A DNA stretch of 64,000 nt from Polaribacter gangjinensis (lineage in GTDB: Bacteria > Bacteroidota > Bacteroidia > Flavobacteriales > Flavobacteriaceae). The notes beneath the pieces were generated by a model. It worked only from the letters and a program-made list of their open reading frames with translations. It was not told the DNA's origin and searched no databases. Below are positions 10,201-18,800 of the stretch, piece after piece (positions within the stretch are counted from its first letter, which is position 1; each line of letters starts with the position of its first letter). Both the position numbers and the translations under genes were made by a program. The stretch covers positions 2,249,501 through 2,313,500 of the forward strand of contig NZ_CP150662.1 in assembly GCF_038024125.1 (NCBI RefSeq), read 5' to 3'.

Positions 10201-10550
10201 TTTTTTTGGGAGTTGATGTGGTTTAAAACTTCTGAACGTAATAAAACATTGGCATTGTCAGTTTCTTCTATTTGATAAGGCCTTTTGTATGATCCTGGAA
10301 AAAAAAGCACATTTTTATCGCCCAACAATTGTTCTAAATCATTTAAATAGTAGGCAGCTTCTTCTTTATCATCAAAAATTAATAAAAAAGGATGTGCACT
10401 TTTTTTAAATGCTTCTGCAATTACGAAAGACAACGAGGATCCCGCCAAATTCGAAATCTGAAAATGGTTTTTCTCTTGTTGAAGGGCTGAAACTACTTGT
10501 AAAACTGAAGTAGCTTGTTGATATTGATGTACAATATGCTGTATACTCAA
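7218..10550 (-). CDS. mfd: Transcription-repair coupling factor
   Basis: 1110-residue ATP-dependent DNA translocase that removes RNA polymerase stalled at DNA lesions and recruits UvrA. Visible in order are the UvrB-like N-terminal module (FFPGSYKRPY, DFSVRGGIIDVFSF), the RNA polymerase-interacting domain (GDFVTHMDHGIGKF), and RecG-like helicase motifs with Walker A GDVGFGKTEVA near 583 and the DEEQ box near 681. Then come TATPIPRTLQ, QMRGRVGRS, and the C-terminal TRCF domain (ELPTEVDDLL). The start is TTG at 10550; no ATG lies close enough to include the conserved N-terminus. A -7 promoter box lies 18 bases upstream. Confidence 0.97.
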   Translation of the reverse strand: MSIQHIVHQYQQATSVLQVVSALQQEKNHFQISNLAGSSLSFVIAEAFKKSAHPFLLIFDDKEEAAYYLNDLEQLLGDKNVLFFPGSYKRPYQIEETDNANVLLRSEVLNHINSQKKSAIIVTYPTALFEKVVTKKELEKNTLKIAVEDSLSLDFVNEMLFDYKFKRVDFVTEPGDFSVRGGIIDVFSFSNNEPYRIEFFGDEIDSIRTFDVETQLSKEKLKKVAIIPNVENKTLQENRESFLTYISPKTKIFAKNIGLISGSLDKFYATAEEAFLKLSKEIKHAKPSELFCNGEFIKQQMNDFTLVEMTSKISQDLEDISFKTQPQPSFNKQFSLLIEDLKEHHKAGFTNYIFCANEQQAKRFHDIFDDATEKVHYETVVFPLYEGFVDVEQKIVCYTDHQIFERYHKFRLKNGYAKKQAITLQELNKLEIGDFVTHMDHGIGKFAGLQKIDVNGKKQEAIKLIYGDRDILYVSIHSLHKISKFNGKDGKPPKIYKLGSGSWKKITQKTKARVKHIAFNLIQLYAKRKLEKGFAFGPDTHMQHELESSFIYEDTPDQFSATQEVKNDMEKAQPMDRLVCGDVGFGKTEVAVRAAFKAVDNGKQVAILVPTTILAFQHFQTFSERLRDFPIKIDYLNRFRTTKEKSEAIEGVNSGAVDIIIGTHQLTNQKLKFKDLGLLIIDEEQKFGVAVKDKLKTLKENVDTLTLTATPIPRTLQFSLMAARDLSVIKTPPPNRHPIESHVIRFSEETIRDAISYEISRGGQVFFIHNRIENIQEVAGLLQRLLPSAKIGIGHGQMEGKKLENLMLSFMNGEFDVLVSTTIIESGLDVPNANTIFINNANNFGLSDLHQMRGRVGRSNKKAFCYFITPPYHMMTDDARKRITALEVFADLGSGINIAMKDLEIRGAGDLLGGEQSGFINDIGFDTYQKILQEAIEELKENEFKDLYPEVENTPKEFVKEVQIDTDFEILFPDDYINSVTERLSLYNKLGELTTENELQEFEKQLIDRFGELPTEVDDLLDSVRIKWLAKKLGLEKIILKQKRMVGYFVADQQSNFYQTETFTRFLKYVQQHSKDCVMKEKETNNGLRLLITFIKIDTVKKALETLANI

Positions 10551-10567
10551 CTGTAAAAAATTTTGCG

Positions 10568-10575
10568 CAAAGGTA
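10568..10575 (-). promoter_or_regulatory. -7 promoter box of mfd
   Basis: TACCTTTG on the minus strand, a full match to TAnnTTTG. The expected transcription start is only about 11 bases before the TTG start at 10550, which supports that start. Confidence 0.55.
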
Positions 10576-10866
10576 GCTAACTTAATTTATAAATTTGGAT
10601 AGTGTAGAGCATCTTTTAATATAAAAAATCAATATATTTGTCCGAGATTCAGTTTTATTTTTTAAAATAAATCCCCTGTAATTTGATGAGGCTGAAAAGA
10701 ATACTTTTTACGAGTTGGTATTTTTGTTTGCACAGTTATTTTGGTATTTATTTTTAGAACTTCATAATAATACATGACAATTTATGTTATTATTTGAAAG
10801 TTGATTAAGGTTAAAAATGTAATCTAATTTGATGTAAAGATTATTATTTCACAAAAAATCAGTGTG
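10576..10866. other. Gap between mfd and the beta-barrel gene
   Basis: About 290 bases without a credible gene on either strand. It holds one plus-strand -7 box (TATATTTG, 10633-10640), implying a leader of about 220 bases for the downstream gene if that promoter is the one used. No tRNA, clear hairpin or riboswitch was recognised. Confidence 0.5.
10633..10640 (+). promoter_or_regulatory. -7 promoter box, plus strand
   Basis: TATATTTG matches TAnnTTTG. The next gene on this strand starts at 10867, so the leader would be unusually long. A chance match in AT-rich DNA cannot be excluded. Confidence 0.35.
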
Positions 10867-11415
10867 ATGACAAAAAATAAATTTTTTCTTTTAGCTTTTC
10901 TTTTGGTTTCATTTGCAAATGTAATAGCACAAGATAGTTCAAGAAGTTGGTCAATTGGATTAAATTCATCCTCAGTACTTTATTCAGAGAAAGATGGGCC
11001 TGTTGTTGGAGGAAGGTATATAGGCATTATTCCAGGAATTAGTTTAAGCAAATATATTGGCAACAAAATGACGGTTTCTTTTGGACTTGCAAAATCTATT
11101 CAAGACACTCAAAAATACGTTTCAGCGGATGCAAATTTAAATTATGAGCTTTTCAATCCTGAATATAAACTTAGGATTTATGCTTTGGGCGGCATTAGTA
11201 TCGTAAATCTTATTGAAACAGGAATAACCTTAAATATCGGTGGTGGAGGTACTTTATGGGTGACTGACAGAATTGGTTTGAATGGACAATTGATGTACAA
11301 ATTAAGTGCTTTGGGTGGAGATTTTCAAAGATCACATATTTTTGCCACTGCAGGTATTGTTTACAGTTTAAACTTAAATGGTTCTACTTCAAGAATCTGG
11401 GAAAGAAATCGTTGA
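10867..11415 (+). CDS. Outer membrane beta-barrel protein
   Basis: 182-residue secreted protein: signal peptide (FFLLAFLLVSFANVIAQ) then a glycine- and aromatic-rich sequence with alternating hydrophobic strands (SWSIGLNSSSVLY, LRIYALGGISIV, IFATAGIVYSLNL), the pattern of a small eight-stranded barrel. Its layout resembles the N-terminal barrel of the OmpA protein encoded at 20339, without peptidoglycan-binding or calcium repeats. The ATG at 10867 is preferred to a GTG one codon upstream. No function can be assigned; it is convergent with the thioredoxin-like gene. Confidence 0.7.
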   Translation: MTKNKFFLLAFLLVSFANVIAQDSSRSWSIGLNSSSVLYSEKDGPVVGGRYIGIIPGISLSKYIGNKMTVSFGLAKSIQDTQKYVSADANLNYELFNPEYKLRIYALGGISIVNLIETGITLNIGGGGTLWVTDRIGLNGQLMYKLSALGGDFQRSHIFATAGIVYSLNLNGSTSRIWERNR

Positions 11416-11421
11416 TATCCA

Positions 11422-11874
11422 TCAATATTTTTCTAAAATTGGTTTCAAGTCTGCGCTTTTTATAAAACCTTGAATTTGCAATTCAATTTTCAATTCTTTA
11501 TCTAAAATAACGGTTGTTGGATACACAATTTGTTTATTTTTTTTAGCTAAAATTGTTGCCAATTCATGAATTTTACCAGAAGTTTTTCTATATGATTTTC
11601 CAAAAAAGGTAACTTCTTTTTCAGTTTCTGCATTCAAATAAATAACATAAAAATCGGTATTTAAAATTGTGCGAATTTCCTCATTTTGAAATGTAGTTTT
11701 TTTCATTCCAAAACAAATATCACACCAATCTGTATAAACAAAAATCAAAAGCGGTTTTGGATTTTGTTGTTGTAATTTTTCAACTTCTTCAAAAGAATAT
11801 ACAGTTAATTTATCTGTTTTTTGAGCGAAATTTAAGAATGAGTGCAGCAATAAAATCAAGCAAATATTTTTCAT
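11422..11874 (-). CDS. Secreted thioredoxin-fold protein
   Basis: 150-residue exported thioredoxin-like protein. It has a signal peptide (ICLILLLHSFLNFAQ), then LLIFVYTDWCDICFGMKK with a WCxxC redox site (WCDIC). The YPTTVILD segment supplies the cis-proline-containing loop of the fold. It starts 11 bases after the stop of the TonB receptor gene and is probably cotranscribed with it. DsbD/TlpA-like thioredoxins of this type reduce or oxidise cysteines in the periplasm. Because the neighbouring receptor carries a CxxC in its plug, that receptor is a plausible client, but this is speculation. Confidence 0.8.
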   Translation of the reverse strand: MKNICLILLLHSFLNFAQKTDKLTVYSFEEVEKLQQQNPKPLLIFVYTDWCDICFGMKKTTFQNEEIRTILNTDFYVIYLNAETEKEVTFFGKSYRKTSGKIHELATILAKKNKQIVYPTTVILDKELKIELQIQGFIKSADLKPILEKY

Positions 11875-11885
11875 CAAAATTGATT

Positions 11886-14120
11886 TTAAAAAAGTGTAAA
11901 TCTCAATCCAACAAATCCTCTAATTCCCTGATTTGAAGCATATACATAACTTGGGTCAAAGGCCAACTCAGGGTTTTTTTCAGTATCAACTCCAATATCA
12001 AAAGGATTGTTTGCGCCATTGATACTATTTGCAGGAGGCGTAAAATTCAGCAAATTTTTGATACCTCCATACAATTCCCAATTGTCGCCAAATTTCTTTG
12101 ATAATTGAATGTTTTGAATGCTATACCAAGGAGAAAATTCAGGTCTTACATCTTTTTCACCCAACAAAGGCAATCGCATTGGGCCATATAAATTACCTGT
12201 GTAATCAATTGAAAAATTGTTGGAAAACCTATAAGAAATAGACCAAACTCCACTAAAACTTTCTGTTAATAATTGTCTAGTTTTTATATTGTTTTCTGTA
12301 AAAGAAACATCCATCAAAGTTGCGCCAAGATTGATGCTCAAACCATTTGTAAACAGCACATCTGCATTTAAAGAAACGCCTTTAGAAACTGAAAACCCAT
12401 CTAAATTTGCATAAATTATTTTGTTAGAATCTGTTTCATAATCTGGCAAAATTCGATTGTCAAAATACGTATAAAAAGCACTTGCATCCAAGGTAATAAA
12501 ACTGTTTTCCGTGTTGATTTTTTTTACATAATTCACGTTTGCATTCCAGGAAGTTTCAGGTTTTAGTTCGCCTTCAAAAACCACTTCTCTTGCACCTGTT
12601 AATGCTGCATGATCTTCTGTGAAAATATTGGCAACTCTAAAACCATTTCCAATGCTCACTCTTAAAACATCAGTTTGCTCTTTTGAGTTCCATTTATAGT
12701 TGATTCTTGGCGAAAAAATGTTTCCATGAACACTGTTATAATCCCATCTTGTTCCTAAAAGCAAGGTATTTTGATTGTTTAATTTGATTTCATCTTGCAG
12801 AAAAATTCCAGGTAAATGAATTTTTGAGGGAGCATTTGAAATTCCATTTTCATCCAAAGTGGCAAAAGTATTGTCATCATAAAAGGTGTATCTGTAAGCC
12901 AAACCCACTAATAAATTGTTTTTTTCTCCTAATTGTTTGTTGTACACAAGTTGTCCAAAAGCGATAAATTGTGAAGCATCATAAGAACTTTTTCCATAAA
13001 ATGAATCTTGATAATGACCATTTGCACTGAATTGAAAACTGATATTTTCTAAAGTTGGTAACTCATAAGTTCCAAAAGTTTCCCATCTTTTAGTGTAAAT
13101 ACTTTCTCCATATTTGATATTAGAACCCCTAAATTCTCTTTGCCAATCCAATTCTCCTCCCCATCTGTCTTCGTACACAAATCTTCCTGCAATGGTAAAA
13201 AGTTTGTTGCTTTTTCTATCAAAGTTGATTTTATTGAAAACTGAAATTCTGTTTTGTAAGGTCAAATCTGTAAAATTGTCGTTATTATTGTCAATTCTTT
13301 GTTGAAAATTAAAATAATTCACTCCTAGAAGCGCTTCCGTTTTTTTGGAAATTTTATATCGCAAACCAATATCTGTATTGATTTCTCCCCAAGAACTTGC
13401 AAATGAATCCGTAGTTAATTTTGGAGAATTTCCTGGTTTTTTGGTGATGATATTGATAATTCCTCCAACAGCTTCTGAGCCGTATAAAGTAGATGCAGGT
13501 CCTTTTACAATTTCTACTCTTTCAATCAAAGATTGTGGAATTCCTGTCAATCCATAAACCGTTGAAAGTCCACTAACAATGGGCATTCCATCAATCAACA
13601 CAAACGTATATGGACCCTCTAAACCATTGATATGAATATCACCAGTATTGCAAACATTGCAGTTCAATTGCGGACGAATTCCGTTGACATTTTGCAACGA
13701 TTCAAAAACAGATGGGGTAGGATTTTTCTTAAAAAAAGTATTACTATAAATCTCTACAGGCACAGGACTTTCTAGTTTTGAAACTGGTTTTAAGGTTCCA
13801 GAAATTACAATTTCATCCAATGAATCAGCTTCACTTAAGACAATATTTTGAGTTAACTTTTGGTTATTATTGATGTTAATTTTGATGGATTTTGATTGAA
13901 ATCCAACCACACTAACAATCAATATATAATTCCCTTTTGGAATGTTTTTCAATTCATAAAAACCATTATTGTCTGATGAAATTCCAATTTTTGTATTTTT
14001 CAAATACACATTTGCAAATGGAATTTTTTCTCCAGATGAATCCGAAATAAAACCACTAATTGATTGACAAAAACTCCCTTTTGAAATCAATAAAAACAGG
14101 ATTAAAAAAAGTCTTTTCAA
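11886..14120 (-). CDS. TonB-dependent outer membrane receptor
   Basis: 744-residue outer membrane receptor. In order: signal peptide (LFLILFLLISKGSFCQ), a carboxypeptidase-like regulatory domain at about 20-100 (SGFISDSSGEKIPFANVYLKN), a plug domain (LIDGMPIVSG, IERVEIVKGPASTLYGSEAVGGIINII), and a TonB barrel ending in an aromatic residue (FVGLRFTLF). The plug has CNVC at 154-157 before GDIHINGLEG. No ATG exists upstream of the signal peptide. TTG at 14120 is the likely start because a -7 box lies at 14135-14142. Divergent from a DtxR-type repressor and ZIP transporter, so a metal or metal-chelate substrate is inferred. Confidence 0.9.
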   Translation of the reverse strand: MKRLFLILFLLISKGSFCQSISGFISDSSGEKIPFANVYLKNTKIGISSDNNGFYELKNIPKGNYILIVSVVGFQSKSIKININNNQKLTQNIVLSEADSLDEIVISGTLKPVSKLESPVPVEIYSNTFFKKNPTPSVFESLQNVNGIRPQLNCNVCNTGDIHINGLEGPYTFVLIDGMPIVSGLSTVYGLTGIPQSLIERVEIVKGPASTLYGSEAVGGIINIITKKPGNSPKLTTDSFASSWGEINTDIGLRYKISKKTEALLGVNYFNFQQRIDNNNDNFTDLTLQNRISVFNKINFDRKSNKLFTIAGRFVYEDRWGGELDWQREFRGSNIKYGESIYTKRWETFGTYELPTLENISFQFSANGHYQDSFYGKSSYDASQFIAFGQLVYNKQLGEKNNLLVGLAYRYTFYDDNTFATLDENGISNAPSKIHLPGIFLQDEIKLNNQNTLLLGTRWDYNSVHGNIFSPRINYKWNSKEQTDVLRVSIGNGFRVANIFTEDHAALTGAREVVFEGELKPETSWNANVNYVKKINTENSFITLDASAFYTYFDNRILPDYETDSNKIIYANLDGFSVSKGVSLNADVLFTNGLSINLGATLMDVSFTENNIKTRQLLTESFSGVWSISYRFSNNFSIDYTGNLYGPMRLPLLGEKDVRPEFSPWYSIQNIQLSKKFGDNWELYGGIKNLLNFTPPANSINGANNPFDIGVDTEKNPELAFDPSYVYASNQGIRGFVGLRFTLF

Positions 14121-14134
14121 AATAAATATTTTTG

Positions 14135-14142
14135 CAAATATA
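14135..14142 (-). promoter_or_regulatory. -7 promoter box of the TonB receptor gene
   Basis: TATATTTG on the minus strand. Transcription would begin about 14128, leaving a leader of some 8 bases before the TTG at 14120; this rules out a start further upstream. Confidence 0.55.
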
Positions 14143-14150
14143 AATATAAA

Positions 14151-14166
14151 TTTAGACAAGACTAAA
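14151..14166. promoter_or_regulatory. Candidate DtxR/MntR operator between divergent promoters
   Basis: TTTAGACAAGACTAAA is a 16-base dyad with one mismatched pair (TTTAGaC/GaCTAAA). It lies midway between the two divergent -7 boxes, in the -33 region of the receptor promoter and just upstream of the -33 region of the repressor promoter. Dyads with TTTAG...CTAAA arms are the style expected of MntR/DtxR-family sites. Confidence 0.55.
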
Positions 14167-14192
14167 AAATGTTTTTTATGTATCAAAATTTA

Positions 14193-14200
14193 TATATTTG
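14193..14200 (+). promoter_or_regulatory. -7 promoter box of the DtxR-family gene
   Basis: TATATTTG on the plus strand; the expected transcription start is about 14206, just before the ATG at 14213. Confidence 0.5.
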
Positions 14201-14212
14201 TGTTTTCAATCA

Positions 14213-14875
14213 ATGTCAATGTTTAGTCAATCAGAAGAGAATTATTTAAAAGCCATTTTTCACTTAACTACAGCCGAGAAGAAAGGAATTAGTACCAATG
14301 CAATTGCTGAAAAGTTAGCCACAAAACCTTCATCAGTTACAGATATGATTCGCAAGCTTTCGGATAAAAAAGTGGTGAGCTATAAAAAATATTATGGAGT
14401 AACATTGACAAATTCAGGAAGAAAAATTGCTGCAAATATTGTTCGAAAACATCGTTTGTGGGAAGTATTTTTAGTAGAAAAATTGCAGTTTTCTTGGGAT
14501 GAAGTACATGATGTTGCAGAACAATTAGAACATATTCAATCGCCAAAACTGATTCAACAATTGGATCATTTTTTAGGATTTCCAACACAAGATCCACATG
14601 GAGATCCTATTCCTGATCAAGATGGAAATTTAAAAACAATTGAAAAACGATTACTTTCTACCTTACTTAAAAACGAAACAGGTATTTGTATTGGTGTTGA
14701 TGACTCTTCGTCAGAATTTTTGCAATTTTTAGATAAAAGAGGAATTACTCTGGGAAAACACATCAAAGTTTTAGAAAAAGAAGCTTTTGATGATTCGCTA
14801 ATCATAGAAATAAATCAACAAAAAATGACGATTTCAAAAAAAATTGCCAATAATTTATACATCCAAAAATCATGA
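14213..14875 (+). CDS. DtxR/MntR-family metal-dependent repressor
   Basis: 220-residue metalloregulator that binds DNA when loaded with Mn2+ or Fe2+. The N-terminal winged helix is clear (SQSEENYLKAIFHL, AIAEKLATKPSSVTDMIRKLSDK), followed by the dimerisation and metal-binding domain (RKHRLWEVFLVEKL, DEVHDVAEQLEHI, DPHGDPIPD) with the expected His, Glu and Asp ligands. The C-terminus is an SH3-like FeoA domain (GITLGKHIKVLEKE). ATG at 14213 or 14219 are both possible; TTG at 14198 lies inside the -7 box. It overlaps the ZIP gene by four bases (ATGA). It probably regulates itself and the divergent receptor through 14151-14166. Iron versus manganese cannot be decided. Confidence 0.9.
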   Translation: MSMFSQSEENYLKAIFHLTTAEKKGISTNAIAEKLATKPSSVTDMIRKLSDKKVVSYKKYYGVTLTNSGRKIAANIVRKHRLWEVFLVEKLQFSWDEVHDVAEQLEHIQSPKLIQQLDHFLGFPTQDPHGDPIPDQDGNLKTIEKRLLSTLLKNETGICIGVDDSSSEFLQFLDKRGITLGKHIKVLEKEAFDDSLIIEINQQKMTISKKIANNLYIQKS

Positions 14876-15708
14876 GTACATTTGATCAAATAGTATCTTT
14901 TGCGAAAGAAAATCCTATTTTGGCGGCATTTTACGCTGCTGTTTTTACTTGGGGTTTAACTGCTGCTGGTGCAGCTTTGGTATTCTTTTTTAAAAAATTA
15001 AACAGAGCAGTTTTAGACGGAATGTTAGGTTTTACAGGTGGTGTAATGGTAGCTGCAAGTTTTTGGAGTTTGTTAGCGCCAGCCATAGAAAATAGTCCAG
15101 GAGAAGGTTTTGTAAAAGTTTTTCCATCGGCTTTTGGATTTTTGTTGGGTGCTTTAGCATTGTTTGGCATGGATAAATTATTACCCCATTTACACATCAA
15201 TTTTAAAGAACACGAAGTAGAAGGTGTAAAAACAAGTTTTCACAAAACAACATTATTGGTTTTAGCAATTACCCTTCACAACATTCCTGAAGGTTTGGCT
15301 GTTGGCGTTTTATTTGGAGCTGCATCAACTTTGGTAGGAGTAGAGCAAACAGAAATGATAATTGCCGCAATTTCTTTAGCCATTGGAATTGGAATTCAGA
15401 ATTTCCCTGAAGGATTTGCAGTAGCAATGCCACTAAGACGTCAAGGAATTAGCAGAAGAAAAAGTTTTTTTTACGGACAATTATCAGCTGTTGTTGAGCC
15501 TATTGCAGCAGTTTTAGGTGCTTTAGCAGTTTCATTTTTCACGCCAATTTTACCTTATGCATTGGCTTTTGCAGCAGGAGCTATGATTTTTGTAGTTGTT
15601 GAAGAAGTAATTCCTGAAACTCAAAGAGACAAATACACAGACATTGCTACTTTAGGATTTATTGGAGGATTTATTGTTATGATGTCTTTGGATGTTGGTT
15701 TGGGGTAA
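14872..15708 (+). CDS. ZIP-family divalent metal transporter
   Basis: 278-residue inner membrane importer of divalent cations such as Zn2+, Mn2+ or Fe2+, GufA/ZupT-like. The two metal-site helices are evident: HNIPEGLAVG near 139 and NFPEGFAVAMPL near 177, then GQLSAVVEPIAAVLGA. About eight membrane segments are seen, with a histidine-containing loop (HLHINFKEHE) near 106. Its ATG overlaps the repressor's TGA. Cotranscription with a DtxR/MntR repressor suggests manganese or iron uptake under metal-dependent control. Confidence 0.92.
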   Translation: MSTFDQIVSFAKENPILAAFYAAVFTWGLTAAGAALVFFFKKLNRAVLDGMLGFTGGVMVAASFWSLLAPAIENSPGEGFVKVFPSAFGFLLGALALFGMDKLLPHLHINFKEHEVEGVKTSFHKTTLLVLAITLHNIPEGLAVGVLFGAASTLVGVEQTEMIIAAISLAIGIGIQNFPEGFAVAMPLRRQGISRRKSFFYGQLSAVVEPIAAVLGALAVSFFTPILPYALAFAAGAMIFVVVEEVIPETQRDKYTDIATLGFIGGFIVMMSLDVGLG

Positions 15709-15713
15709 AATAG

Positions 15714-15765
15714 TTCAAAATTTAAGATTCAAAATTTTGAGTTGAATTCAAAGATTCAATATTTA
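15714..15765. repeat. AT-rich degenerate intergenic repeat
   Basis: Variants of TTCAAAATTTAAGATTCAAA follow one another, including the palindrome TTCAAAATTTTGA. A similar string lies at about 32134-32166 before the EF-hand gene. Confidence 0.4.
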
Positions 15766-15824
15766 ATTGATAAATTGTTAGATTTATTTTCAGTAAATTC
15801 GTGCAATTCCTATAAATCAAAATT

Positions 15825-18800
15825 GTGCAACAATCTGCAACTTTTCAAGTTTACAATGCTTCTGCTGGCAGTGGAAAAACATTCACACTTGTTAAAGAAT
15901 ATCTAAAAATTTTACTTTCAACCGAAAATATTTTTGCTTTTCAAAAAATATTAGCCATCACTTTTACTAACAAAGCTGCTGGCGAAATGAAAGAGCGTGT
16001 TTTGACTAGTTTAGAGGCTTTTTCTGAAGGAAAAGAAACAGATTTATTACAACAAATTCTGCGGGAAATTCCTGTTGATAAAGAAATAATTCGAGTAAGA
16101 AGTCAGAAAATTTTAGACGCAATTTTGCAAAATTATTCGGCTTTTTCAATTACAACAATTGATAGTTTTACCCATAAAATCATCAAAAATTTTGCTTATG
16201 ATTTAGGATTGTCACTCAATTTTGAGGTTGAAATGGATGCGCAATCTCTTCTTAATGAGGCTGTTGATGTGTTGATTTCGAAAATTGGGACAGACAAAAA
16301 ATTGACCGAAATTTTAATTGATTATTCCTTAGACAAAACAGATGATGACACTTCTTGGGATATTACAAAAGAGCTCAATGATTTTTCGAAAATTCTGCTA
16401 AATGAAGATGATATCAAACATTTTAAAAATCTAAAAAATAAAACGTTAGATGATTTTTTTGATTTGAAAAAAAGACTTCAAAAATCAAAAATTTTGATTG
16501 AAAATCAGTTCATTGAGTTTGCAGATGAAGTTTTATCATTTATAAAAGCCAAAAACTTATTAGACAATGATTTCAGTTATTCAGATTATCCAAATCATTT
16601 TAAAAAGTTAAAAAACTTAAATTTCGAGAATCTTAATTTTGAGGGGCGACTGCATAAAAGTATTGAAAGTTCAAAAGACCTTTATTCAGCGAAAACTTCA
16701 AAAACCTCGAAATTAGTTTTAGATGAAAATAAAGAACAATTTCAAAAGTATTATTACCAATCAAAAGAACTTTTTGAACGCTTATTTCCGGATTATAATG
16801 TAAATAAATTGGTCTTAAAAAGCATCATTCCTTTAGCTGTTTTAAATCACATAAATAGTGAATTAGAAACCATTAAAAATCAGAATAATATTCGTTTAAA
16901 CGCCGAGTTTAATCTACTGATTTCTGACCAACTTAAAGAGCAGCCTGCACCTTTTATTTATGAAAGAATTGGACAACGTTTTCAGAATTATTTTATTGAT
17001 GAAATGCAAGATACCTCTGAATTGCAGTGGCAAAATTTAATTCCTTTGATTGACAATGTCTTGTCACAAGAAAATGGAAGTTTGTTGTTAGTTGGTGATG
17101 GAAAACAGGCTATTTATAGATGGAGAGGAGGAAAAGCAGCTCAATTTATCAATTTAGGAAGTGCGCCTGAAAATCCATTTCAAACACAAAAATCACTTCA
17201 TATTTTAGAAACTAATTATCGAAGTTTTGCAGAAATTATCAATTTCAACAATTCGTTTTTTACTCATTTATCAAATTTTCTTGCCAATGAATCGTATCAA
17301 AAATTATTTTTTGAAGGAAACAATCAGTTAGAAAATTCGAAAAAAGGAGGTTTTGTTTCCATTACTTTTATTGACAAAGAGGAAGAAGTTGATGAAGTTG
17401 AATCAGAAAATGAAACTCAAAAAACTGCGTATCCAAAAAAAGTTTTTGATAAAATTATTGATATTCAACAACAATTTTCTTTACATGAAATTTGTGTATT
17501 GACGCGAACTAAAAAAGACGGAATTGCCATAGCAAATTATTTGCAGGAGCATGAAATTCCTATTATTTCTTCAGAAACCTTATTGCTTAAAAACAATCAA
17601 AAAGTTATATTTATTGTCAATTTTTTACAATTGATGCATCATCCAGAAGATGAAGAAACGCGTTTTGAAATGTTGTATTTTTTACACGAACATTTACAGA
17701 TACCAACTACAAAACACGAATTTTTTGAACGATTCATAAAGTTTGAAAACCAACAACTTTTCAAAAAACTCAAAGAGTTTGAAATTTATTTTGATGAAAC
17801 TAATTTTCAGCAATTGCCACTTTATGAAAAAGTAGAAGAAATTATTAGAAGTTTTCATTTGGTAACTTCATCTGATGCTTATGTTCAGTTTTTTTTAGAT
17901 GTTGTTTTAGAGCAGCAAAACAAAGGAAGTGACATTTCAGACTTTGTAGATTGTTGGGAAATTAAAAAAGAAACCTTAAGTATTGTTGCGCCAGAAAGTG
18001 CCAATGCTGTTCAAATAATGACCATTCACAAAGCCAAAGGTTTGGAGTTTCCAGTGGTTATTTTTCCTTGCGATGTAGATATTTATCAGCAAATAAAACC
18101 CAAAGTTTGGTTGGATGAATTGCCTAAAAATTACGAACCATTTACTGAATTGTTAGTAGATTTCAAAAAGGATTTGCAATTAATAAGTGACAGAGGAATA
18201 GCTATTTATAAGCAGCAAAGAGAAGAATTAGAATTAGATAATTTTAATTTATTATACGTTGCTTTAACAAGAGCTGTAGAGCAATTGCATATTATTACAG
18301 GAAATAAATTGCCCAAAAAAGAAAAGGAAAATCCCACGTTTTTCTCTGAATTTTTCAAGATTTTTTTGAAGGAAAATAATTATTGGGATGAGTCAGTTTT
18401 TGAATACAATTTTGGTAATAATATAAGAGTAAGTATTACAAAAAATGTTGAAGTAATTTCGGAAGTTCATGAGAAATTCATCTCAATTCCGTGGAAAGAG
18501 CAAAATTTAGTGTTGTTGGCAAGTGCTTCAAAATTGTGGGATACAACTCAAGGAAAAGCCATTGAATTCGGGAATTTAATTCATGAAATGTTGGCGCAAA
18601 TTTTCACTTTTCATGATATCGAAAAAGTTGTTAAAAGCTATTTCAATGAAGGCTATATCTCATCAGATGAACTAAAAATTATCGAAAAAATAATTCAAAA
18701 TATTGTTTTTCATCCAACATTAAAAACCTATTTTTCTGAAGATGTAATAGTATTTAATGAGCGTGAAATTGTAGATGATGAACAAAAAATCATCATTCCT

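Noticed and set aside
10680-10725. TGATGAGGCTGAAAAG string recalling a hammerhead ribozyme core in the leader before 10867
   Set aside because: The stem between the two core strings is too short and no flanking helices can be drawn.
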